A DNA stretch of 64,000 bases. Origin: Apricaphanius iberus (Eukaryota > Chordata > Actinopteri > Cyprinodontiformes > Aphaniidae). Position 1 is the first letter of the stretch. Each line of letters opens with the position of its first letter. Below, piece by piece: positions 48,353-58,563 of the stretch. The notes beneath the pieces were generated by a model. It saw only the letters and a program-made list of their open reading frames with translations. It was not told where the DNA came from and did no database searches. Both the position numbers and the translations under genes were made by a program. Where the stretch lies: contig JAPXFQ010001341.1 of NCBI GenBank assembly GCA_028564705.1, positions 1,013,250-1,077,249 on the forward strand, in the 5' to 3' direction.

Positions 48353-48492
48353 AGTGTCAAAGTAAAGTCCTCAAGGGGCACTGTCCTGCAACTTTTACAT
48401 GTGCCGCTGGTCCAACACACCTAAATGAAATTACCTCCCAGAAGCATTCCAGTTCTAATAGTAGCAGAACTGCTGGACTCTGTTTGACACTC
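48353..48492. mobile_element. 140-bp hAT-like MITE
   Basis: The ends AGTGTCAAAGTAAAGTCC and GGACTCTGTTTGACACTC are imperfect inverted repeats. The interior (CACTGTCCTGCAACTTTTAC, GGTCCAACACACCTAAATGA) matches the type at 14776-14945. Noncoding; it interrupts an RT remnant. Confidence 0.65.
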
Positions 48493-50497
48493 CTTGCTGA
48501 ATCCAACATCACCAGTAAAACGTTGTTGTTTTTTTTACAATAAGGACACAAAAACCATTAAGTATGCTTCAGCATCCACACCCAGCTCGACTCTCACTCA
48601 GTTACGGTTGGCTTTTTCATATTGTGTCTGCCTTCGTAGAAGCATTTGTGTTCCTTCTTGATGATTGTCTGAAAAAGTTCAAACTAAAGCGAAGTTTAAC
48701 ATTTCTTTTTGATGCAAAAAGAAAAAAAGTAGGATAATTGTTGCTACATTTACAGCCCTAAAAAATAAATAAATAAATCTATGACATATTTGAACATATT
48801 AATGTACCATTTTAAATTTATCTAAAGAATAACAATTTCAGTAAATATCAATAAAAGTAAATAAAACTGACAAAAATATTTTACATTTATTTTGAAAATT
48901 TCATAATAAATGCAGTTTTCCATTAGACACGACCACATAATATAAATGTAGAGTTGAAGAAAAAAAACATCCTTTTGTCATAACATTCAAATATTTAATG
49001 TAAGTGTTATTAATGCTGACAAATTTGATTATTATAAATGAACAATTACTAAACTAAATAACTAAACATGCATTTTTTGTGAACATAAAGTAATGCATAA
49101 AAATTTAAAAACTTGAGGAAGAAATTAGAACACACCACATATATTCCCAGTTTTAAATGGCCTAATCAGACAGATGTGTAATTATATCAGGTGAACATTA
49201 TGAGAATATCTTTACCTTTTGAAGGAAGTTCACCCTGATTGTAGGCCTTTAAGAAAAAATCAATCAATCAAAAAAGACTGTAGAACCATTTATCAAGACC
49301 AGATTAAAGGATTATAGGCATTTCTGGCTCATATCAAGGGAAATATTCTGAAAAAACAGGCTAAATATCTCGGTAAATTATAGTTTGTTCTTTATAAGAT
49401 TTGCTAAAAGAAAGAATCGTAAAATGTTTCAGTGTTTTGGACATTTTAGATAAAGCCATCACATTAAACCGTGTTGAAGGGTGACTGGCTCAAATCGTGA
49501 CTCTTTTTGGAAAAAAGTAAGCGTTAAAGTTAAAATCTAATCCATTTTAATGTTGAAACTCTGAGCTCTTTAGGACCGTTGAAGATCATTGAAAGTTTAG
49601 TAACAGTTCTGTAAGAGAGCCAAAATCCAATCCATCCACATGTGTCAGTTCAAAAACTATATCGAGTCCAGATTTCTGATGAATGGGCTTAAAAACCTGT
49701 TAGGAACATTCTGCTCTGGTAACCTCTTTCTGTTTTTAAATTATTCAGTTTGTCCTTTTTTTGTCACACGCTTTTGGTTCCTCCAACATGTGTTTCATAT
49801 CTGCTGTGCTGGTTCTCGCTGTGTATTGCAGGCTGAGATCTCCATTCATTCTCTGCGTGACCTCAGCTGTCTGACCAGAAGCAGGACCGGAGACTCCTGG
49901 TAGAAGAAGTTATTCCGTCTGCATCTCAATCAAAGTACAGACGTCTAATGTGGATGATATGAATTGGGTCAATCTGAGGTAGGGCTCGGCGACATGTCTG
50001 AATGTTGTGGCATTTTTTTGTAATATAGGCTTTACGAAGGACACCAGGAACATAAGAAGCGTTTATTGATGTTCTAACGCAAGGGTTTCAATCTCATTTT
50101 TATTTCGACCACGCCACGATTATAGGGCCGGATTTAGCAAACTATTGATAAAACATCCCTTAAACAAACTGTAAAAATATTAATAACATTAGGAAGAACA
50201 TTCGATGAGTTCTTCCTAAAATCTAAAATTACTGAACATCTTGTTAAATTGATGCACTGTTCAAACTGATTTGATTAATGAAATAATATCTAAGCACCCA
50301 ACTGTTATCTTGAAGGTTCTATGAATGTGGTCTTCCAGACACTAGAGGGCCACATATATAACTATACAGGGCCGGATTTGGCCTAACATTAGCTGTTGGT
50401 AAAACAGCTTTGCAATGCTCGTGTATATGACGTTGTTCCTAGATATGAGAGCACCGATCATGACCCATCAACCTCCACATCAAGTAAACGGGGAAAA
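48493..50497. other. unrecognised sequence
   Basis: AGGGCCGGATTTAGCAAACT near 50126 and CAGGGCCGGATTTGGCC near 50368, with TTTCAATCTCATTTTTATTT near 50086, look like ends of another old element. No gene. Confidence 0.35.
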
Positions 50498-51016
50498 AAA
50501 GGAAGCTAAGGGAGCACGGTGGTGTAGCTGGTAGCGCAGCTCACCTCACAACTAGGAGGTCCTGGGTTCGCTTCCCACCGGGGACGCTGTGGGTGCTGAG
50601 GGTGTGTCTGTTCCTCCATATCATCAGCACCCACACCCTGGGTGGGGTTGGCGAAAGGGCCTTTCTGTGTGGAGTTGCATGTTCTCCCCGTGTTCCCTTG
50701 AGAAGCTAATGTTAGCTACTCCCACAAAAACATGCACTAGTCTGTACACTGCCCCCTCCTGTCTGACCGGGGCGCCTGAGGGATTGGGAAGGATCTGGCT
50801 GGAATAACGTAATCCTTCCACGCTGGGGAATCCCCACCCCCTCAGGTGAAAAGAAGGGTTCATCACTCCTCAAAGCATGAAGGAGGCTTGAGCCCAGTGT
50901 AGGGCCCTGCTGGGGTTGGCGGAGGGAGAGCAATGCCCAGGACAAGACTTAGGGACGGACTCTGGGTGATAATGGGGAAAAAAAACGTGGGATAAAAAAA
51001 AGAAAAGAAAGGAAGC
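50498..51016 (+). mobile_element. 500-bp tRNA-derived SINE, second family
   Basis: The head has GGTGTAGCTGGTAGCGCAGC (A box) and TCCTGGGTTCGCTTCCCACC (B box, about 50562-50581). GTGTGGAGTTGCATGTTCTC follows, a core word shared with the other SINE type. The long body is unique in the window, and the tail is A-rich (GATAAAAAAAAGAAAA). AAAGGAAGC at 50498-50506 and 51008-51016 is a candidate 9-bp target duplication, giving an element of 50507-51007. Confidence 0.75.
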
Positions 51017-52293
51017 CGTTTCCTCCTGCACTCCCCAGTATATCACCACTGCGGTGAGGGGCTATTATAAATACTTCTCTAGCTAGCTTTCTGTATTAAC
51101 ATCAATCATAACACCGATCATACACACACACAGTGAAATTCTGTTTATGTCAATTCTAAAGTATATATTAAGACTTTTATAGAGAACATCATCAAGAGGA
51201 GTGGAGGATGCCACTCAGCTACTGATATACGATGCAGAGAGGTATCCATGGATATTTTGTTATTTTTTGTTTAATATTTTAAACTTATTTGTACAAAATA
51301 GTCCTTACCCTGTAAGATTCGTAGCTGGACATGATGCTGGCTGGATACGGCAACAAAACTGGCATCCAGACGGCGTTTTGTTATTGCAACTACAACCTCA
51401 ACACACTAGATGTGGCTTTGGTGCCCATGTTTCATATTCAACCTTTAAGTCAATTAAGCTTCTTTAAGTGCCTAAAATACTATTTTTTAACTCTCAAACC
51501 TTCCGAAGTTATTGGGTAACAAAGTTATTTTTTAACAAAGCACTACTGCAGTTAAACTTTTGACCAAACACAAACCTTATTTTTGGAGCTAAACTTGGTT
51601 CTTGTGAATTAAGAACACCTGCTGTGCAGACTACGAAACTTAAAAGTAATTTCTATCATGAAGTGTAGGTTAGACTCAGTCGCAGAGACAGGCTTTGATT
51701 GGTTATTTCTCATAATTTTAATGATAGACTACAGTCTCAGAAGAACGAGACGAGGAACTGGCAAAGTGAGAAAGACACACTGGGGTATATAAAGGGCAGG
51801 ACAAGAATGGGAAGACTAATGAGACAACAGGAGACAGGTGTAGGTAATTGAGTCACAGGAAGACGGAATGACACAGACAGGGAGATAGTCTCACCGTGAC
51901 AAATTTCATTAGTGTTGAAAAGTGACGTTTTGAAGTTGCCGTTTGAAAAAAATCTCATTTTTATTTTTTTACTTGTACTTTACTTTATTAACATGTGAAC
52001 AGTGTGTATTAATGAACACATGTTTTTTTAATAAGTAAATACACAAGGTTATATCCCGGGATAATTTATATCTCTAGTCCCTTTGCTGGAAGTATAAGCA
52101 ACAATTCAAATAAGAATGAATAATATGACCACTAACAATCAAATATTTACAACTATTGATGATATAGAAATGAAACATGAAAAAACTAAATAAAATACAG
52201 TTTAAAAAAACATTAACCAATCTTATTATATAAACACCAATTAGTACATTGTTGTACTAAGAATGACTCTTGTCTGGTGAAAGTCTGGAAATA
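51017..52293. other. unrecognised sequence
   Basis: No gene or repeat I can support. Confidence 0.4.
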
Positions 52294-52306
52294 CCTAGAC
52301 AATCAT

Positions 52307-52402
52307 CCATTCATCCATCCATTTTCTGAACTGTTTGTTACTCAGGGGGTTGCGAGGGCGAGAGGCGGGGTACACCCTGGACAGATTGCCAGTCCATCAC
52401 AG
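52307..52402 (-). mobile_element. SINE/LINE-tail insertion with a perfect 13-bp target duplication
   Basis: Contains the reversed tail ATTCATCCATCCATTTTCTG, GGCGAGAGGCGGGGTACACC and CTGGACAGATTGCCAGTCC, ending CATCACAG. CCTAGACAATCAT at 52294-52306 and 52403-52415 is identical over 13 bp. Like 12928-13048 it is 5'-truncated near the same internal point. An internal deletion relative to the other copies removes the TATCTCCAGCTGTC part. Confidence 0.9.
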
Positions 52403-52415
52403 CCTAGACAATCAT

Positions 52416-54282
52416 TATTTCTATAAACAAAATCTGAATGAAAAAATAAAGAATTTGAGCAAGATGGGTTGGACAAAAAAAAAAGATTTTTCAAAAAGCT
52501 AATATTGGAACTATGATAATTGTTTTTTTATTTGATGAAGAAAGAAGCAGGACTAGCGGAAAATGATAGAAGATAAAACTCTGTGGGCAAGGAAATAATA
52601 AACCCTGTTACATTTATAGTCCAGCAATTTTCAGGGTCAATGACACCCAACACACACTCTCTCACTGTTTCTCACTCCTCCCTCGGCTTCCTTTCAGCCA
52701 GAACACACACTCAGACTCTGATATATGTGACAGTGAGTCGTCTATAAATTTTTACACGGAAGAAAGAAAATCTCCTAGTTGTTCTGCTACTTTTTATTTT
52801 ACAACAACCCGACTTGGGTGGCTTCTTGATGTGGGGAATAGGTAGTGAGACAAAAACAGTGGGACTGAAGATTGATAGTAAGGTTAAAAAAATGTAATAT
52901 AGAGAAGGTTAATGTGCAGTAACAACTCTTGTCTGTGATGTGGCTGAAAGAACAACCCCATGGTCAGGCAGGAGGATTAATATTAAAAACCTCTACGTGC
53001 AATAACATACTTTGGTGTTCACTAACAGTGTTTTCACTTTCTAAGGTATCAGAGCACAGCAAATGTGGTACATTTAGGGAAAGATTGTGATTGTGGCTAA
53101 CGGCTATAGATCGAGGTAGGAATAGGGCCTCTCTCCAACATATACACACTGACTTTTTCTGGTAACATCAAGCTCACCCACTGTGGTCTAATAGAAAATC
53201 AGTATAGGGCCTAGTCTTAATGAGCATATGGTAGATATTGGTTAGAGGGAACAGCAAATGTCGCGAGGGATAGGGATACAAATATTTTTAATCCAACAGG
53301 AGCATGATTCCTCTACCAACCAACACAGTAAAACAGAAGAAGCACTATATGCCGTATAAAACACAGAGAGGAACTGGGACACATCTTTTTTTTTTTTTTT
53401 TTTTATTCAGACCTTTAACATGTGTCTGTACGTATAAATGCAATTGGTACATTTTAAAACAAATGGAGAGGTATAATTCGCCTTTTAACTGGTAGAAACC
53501 GCCAGCAAAACCAGTCTCAGTACGAATGGCCATGATCAGTTGTTTTTACCTGCCTTTCTCAAACACATACTGTATGATAAGAACAACCAGAATGATTTTA
53601 GAAAATCTATTTTCGCAAACAAACTGCATTTTCTGTTCTTTTATAACGGTTGTTTTGGTCGCTGTTAAAGGAGAGCTAGCAAACCAAATACTTAAGCACT
53701 AAAATGTGGGAATATGGTACAGTTTGAAAGACAAAAATGAAATCCTTAGCTTGTGTTTTTTAATAATATGCTGCTCAAGTTTGTCTTGACTGTAAGATGA
53801 TAATTTCTCTACTAAAACAATTTTATTTTAACAAATTTTCCCAAAGCTAACCAAACATTGAGCTAGCTATTGTGCTAAAATGGAATGCTATGTTAGCCAA
53901 ACACGCCTAATGTCTGCTTTTTATCTTGAGCTCATTTGGTGCTGCAGTTTTTTTAATAAAGACTAATTTAAGAAAGGTAAATTACACTGTGTTAAACATA
54001 ATCCAGAGTTACACAACTGCCAAAATAGAGGTTTAACATTTAGCAGCTGTTCTAGAGTGGCATGTTTGTCTTATTTAGCCTCTGATACATAAGAAAGACC
54101 ACAGAAAGAGTTAGTAAAATATATTCCAATGAACCAACTATATACACTTACACAGCTTTTTACAACAGTTGTGTTTTCAGAGCCATAGCTAGCTAGCTAA
54201 ATATAATGGGGGGAAAAAACTATCATGATGGGACATGATAGTATTCACAAGACTGAAAAATGCATCGGTTTTGAATCCTTTA
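52416..54282. other. unrecognised AT-rich sequence
   Basis: A poly(T) run lies at 53386-53404. No gene. Confidence 0.4.
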
Positions 54283-55469
54283 GGCCTGATTTATCAAGAT
54301 TCCTGACAATGACCTCAAAATTGCGTGCAGCGCAAAAAAATTGCACGAGTGGGTTGTCCTTAATTTGCGGGTGATTTATTAAGATTGCGTGAGCAATTCT
54401 TTTCAGGCGCAAGCAGCAGTATTCAAATGAGGAGTTTGCTGCCTCTAATGCGAGCTGCAACACAGCTAGAGACAGGAGAAATATGAGCATGGATTCATGA
54501 TGCGTCTTTGGCACAAAGAAAAAAGGAGAGGGGGGGGCACATCTGCATCAATTCTTTGGTTGTTACCGAATTAATTACTAATAGGCTAGAATGCTGTGAA
54601 TTCTGTTTTGCGTTTGTCAGTGATAAATGTAATTCATGGGGTGTACATGCGCTGCTCTCTGCTGCATCCACACATCGTATTGCAGGGTTAGACTGATTAA
54701 AACTGCAGCATGTCCAGAACTAAGTCACTAAAATGTCCTTATTCTACTTATGTTGTTGAAATGCATCACACTTTATCATGGCCTCTATTGAATGTCAAGT
54801 TGCTGTAGAAAAAAAAGTAATCTTGAAAGCATGTGACCTGAAATGTCTTAATTTTGTTTTTTAAAATGTCATAAATAATGCCAATTATCATTGTGATATT
54901 GTATATAATTAATACATTTTATTAATTGGACTCCAGGAAGGTTAACCACTACGGAGGAAACTAATAAGGATCAACTCTTCACCAGGTGGAGATGTGATGA
55001 GAGCGCAGTGAGTTATGATGCGTCTTTGGGGGAAAAAACAGGTAAATATTTACATAACTATCAGGTTTATGGCCATTAGAGTGTTAATTACTCTTAGGTT
55101 ATATTATGTGTGAATTATATTTTTTGTTTGTTTCTGATAAACTCATGTTAAATGTGATGCAAAATTAAGACAGAAGTGCAAAAAATAGACGCTAAAATAG
55201 CCGGCGCTAACAATTTTATGCTTAGTAAATCCCACTGAGCCTGGAACGCCTAATTATTTGCCTGTTCTCCTCCATATATTTTGCGTCTTTTTAGAGAAAC
55301 GCCCAGATTGCATATTCATTAAGGGCAAAAAGGGCTAAATCGATTGCGGGCGTCCTGCTGTGGGTTTAACAGGCGTAATGCGCTCTGCGCTGTGTTGATA
55401 GATCAACCTCAGCCTGTTTAGCGATGCTGCACAGATTTTAACAAGCGCAAACCCTTAATAAATCAGGCC
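54283..55469. mobile_element. 1.2-kb terminal-inverted-repeat transposon, nonautonomous
   Basis: The ends GGCCTGATTTATCAAG (54283-54298) and CTTAATAAATCAGGCC (to 55469) are inverted repeats with one mismatch over 16 bp. Subterminal sequence is GCG-rich on both sides (GCGTGCAGCGC; GCGTAATGCGCTCTGCGC), and an internal ATGATGCGTCTTTGG occurs twice (about 54498 and 55017). The flanks CTTTA and CTTTG are a possible 5-bp duplication. No transposase found. The superfamily is uncertain. Confidence 0.75.
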
Positions 55470-56654
55470 CTTTGTGTCTTTTCTCCTTTGACCAATGAAC
55501 CCAATACATTTTTGGTTTAAAATCTTTAATTAAACAAGAATAAAGCTTACTAAAATTAGGCAAACAATGAGGTGATTACTCTGCTAACATCAAGAATTAA
55601 TTAGCCAAACAAGATTGATGTCTGCTAGTTATTTTGAGCGGATTTCATACATTTAAAAGGTGAGGACATTTAGCTTTTGTCCATTTTGAAAAGGGCAAGC
55701 TGTCCAGTCGTCCATCTTAGCTGGACTGCATATAAGCCATTTGTCAAACTTCCACATTCACTGATCTGCTTCTGAGATACAAATGACGGAGTCCTCTGGA
55801 TATGCAGTGGTTTATACCTCAAACATGCACTTTGGGGACAAACAGCGCATACTCAAGCACAAGTCCAGAATGGGTTTTGACCAAAGTCCTTGTGCGTTCT
55901 CACCATAGGAAGCCCTGACTGGTAACCAAGAATGTAGTGGTTTAGACGGTGTTCGTCATGTGTTTGTGAATATCTGGCTTGTGGGTGCGTTTTGTATTTG
56001 TCATGAATAATCGGTGGTGATGTGTAGGAACTTGAGATCATCACTTTACAGGAAGAAAAAAAATAATTCTACAGTCTGTATGAACTATGTCATACTGCTT
56101 TACCTACTTGAGAAGGCAAAAGGATTTATTGTATTCATATAAAACATAAAGTGTACCCTCTTTCAGTTTGCAAGTATGCTAAATGCAAAAAAAATTTGCA
56201 ACGACACCTCAGAAAAGCTTTCAAGCATAGGCTTATGGTGGTGTGGGGTGATGATATGGACTAGTTTTTATCAAGGAAAGCATTAACTTTTCTTTTTAGC
56301 AACATATTTGATCTATTGTTGTCTTGAGAACTTAAGTTAGATATTCAGAAATTAATGTTTGCAAACTTTGAATTTTTTTTAACATGATAAAGACCCAATG
56401 TTGTTTTTGTTATATCCCGATATCTTACCTTTAAACGTTCTAGTGGCAAAAAGTATCAAAATCAACAAGCAGTAATATATCCCAGTCTTTGCAACCCATA
56501 AATATCCGTATTTATTCTACTGGTGTATCTTAAAATATATGAATAATATAATAAGTAAATACAAAAAGTAGACATATTTAAGTTTAAAGTTAAAGTAACC
56601 TTTAAATTTGAAAATAAATAAATTCTGAGTGGAAGTATTTTAAGGTTTTTCTGT
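55470..56654. other. unrecognised AT-rich sequence
   Basis: Nothing recognised. Confidence 0.4.
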
Positions 56655-57446
56655 AGGCAATTGAATCTCAGATACTCTGATGAGACTTGGGGCTCGTCAC
56701 CAAAGAAAAATCAGGATAAAGCTGGTCAGTAATTATAAGAAGGGTTTGATTGAGGTAATAAAAGGTGAATAAAATTCTTCTATATCAATTATGGAGAAGT
56801 CTAAAAAAATGTCAGTACATTTTCATTCATTTCAGATTCGTTAAACACCGAATAAGATATTTAAAGCATTGATTTCTGTTAATTGTGATGATTGTAGCTT
56901 TCTGCTAGTTTCTTAGAAAATTTGAATAACAAATTTGACAAAAAATAAATGAGGAAGACTGCTGAACTCAACAGTTTCCAAATTAACAACCTCCACAGAG
57001 AAGGTAATCCACCGACGTGTGTTGCCGAAACGGTTGTCTGTTCCTTAAGTGTGTGTATTGCAAGAATATGTTGTGATTTTTAAAACTCAGGTTAACTATA
57101 GGAAAACTTTCACAGCATTCTAAACACTCCAACCCGTTTCGTACTTAATATGCATCGAATTTTGTTCCTAGATCCCGTTGATCCACTGGAAAAAAGAACG
57201 TGAAAAAAGCCACCAACTGTCAATCATACTTTTAATTTTACTACATACATTTCTGTCCTCATTAATGGTTCCATTCAAACTTTAAATAATAAAAGTCAGT
57301 TCTTTGCTTTTGAATATAGACACCCTATTGTGAGGTAAAATATCCAGATATATTGGTGTATCCATACTTTCTTACATCCCTACTGTTCACAGAATGATGT
57401 ATCATAGGATATTAATGGAAAGTTAAGTGGAAGGTGAAACCAACAT
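56655..57446 (+). mobile_element. Tc1-like transposon remnants (C-terminal piece, then a 5' end with N-terminal piece)
   Basis: KLVSNYKKGLIEVIKGE at about 56722-56772 matches the end of Tc1 transposases (LV.....R..EVI...G). A second piece follows: a Tc1-type 5' noncoding part (TTGATTTCTGTTAATTGTGA), MRKTAELNSFQ and INNLHREGNPP from about 56950, and, after about 330 unrelated bases, CSQNDVS-stop-DINGKLSGR at about 57382-57434. The last matches the helix-turn-helix region (CSQSAVSKHINGKLSGR). Dead. The L2 LINE begins directly to the right. Confidence 0.65.
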
Positions 57447-58563
57447 TAAGTGCTTTCAATTCAGTTTATTTATATAGCGCCATTTCACAACAGATGTCAT
57501 CTCAAGGCACTTTACAAAAAGAGTTATTACAATACAATGTTTAGTGTAGAAATTACAGAACCACAGAAGATTGCGTCGTGGAATTCTCAGCAATCCCTCA
57601 TACTGAGCAAGCATGCAGCGACAGTGGGAAGGAAAAACTCCCTTTTAACAGGAAGAAACCTCCGGCAGAACCAGGCTCAGCACAAGCGGTTATCTGCCGC
57701 GACCGTCTGTGGCTTGGAGAATACATAACAGAGACACAGAAAGAGCAATAGAACTGATGCAGAAGTTTGTTGCAGGACGTGGAGAATTTTCCGTCACTGC
57801 AATGCCATCTTAGTCAGGGTCGTCAAGCAGGGCTAATCCGGAGCACCTACTATAATAGAAAACAGGTTAGTGCTTGAATTGACAGCACATCATGCAGTTG
57901 GGGAGAAGTAGGAGAGAAAGTAGGAACAGACCCTAATAATGTCCTCCAACAGCCTAGCCTAAAGCAGCATAGCTACTAACATTAACCTGTCTCCTAGCTA
58001 CTAGGAGACCTGGCTACCAACACTCTGTCTGAGTCCTCCTGACCCGTGGACGGTGTAGGGCCGGTAACGGCCCCCGTCATGCCGGGGTCTTCTCGGAGTC
58101 GGGTTGTTTGAGAATGCAGCCCAAAGTGGGTGGTAAACTCCATCTAAGGCTAAATACCGGCACGAGACCGATAGTCGACAACTATCTTAAGGAAAAATAG
58201 ACAGAACTGAGAGGACAGAGTTGAAGAGGGCGAGAAACGTTTAAGAGATAAACGGGTGGGGTCCGCACAGTCTGCCCGGGGGATTCAACCCGGCAGGTAA
58301 TGGGCGGCCGCACTGTGCGGGAGGATCCCCTTGAGGGACCTCTCTCCGGCGCTGGCTGGCCCCTGTGGGGCACATTTCTTCCGCGGCGGTAAGCCGCGAC
58401 CGGCTCCGGATCTTTACCTGGCTTACATTAATCTATCTCTACCTAGCTACTCTACCTCTTCCTATCTCTTCCTAACTTTTGACACTCTGCCTGACTACTA
58501 ACATTAACCTGTCTCTTCCTATCTACCTGTCTGACCTGACTCTAACTACCTATAAACATATCT
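57447..58563 (-). other. L2 LINE 3' UTR with GC-rich hairpin cluster
   Basis: The UTR is about 1.1 kb. The distal part (57455-57720) is shared with the copies at 10.7, 23.3 and 41.4 kb. The proximal part holds a GC-rich block at 58245-58410 with three stems: CCGCACAGT/ACTGTGCGG (58263-58271, 58312-58320) enclosing CTGCCCGGG/CCCGGCAG around an 8-base loop; GCCCC-TGT-GGGGC (58359-58371); and CGCGGC-GGTAA-GCCGCG (58382-58398). On the LINE RNA strand the first loop region reads GGGTTGAATCC, reminiscent of a tRNA T-arm/B box. The role is unknown. Confidence 0.7.

Noticed and set aside
57430..57450. Target-site duplication for the full-length L2
   Set aside because: I compared the 3' flank (ACCAACATTAAG) with 62540-63000 and found no convincing match, so the 5' limit stays open.
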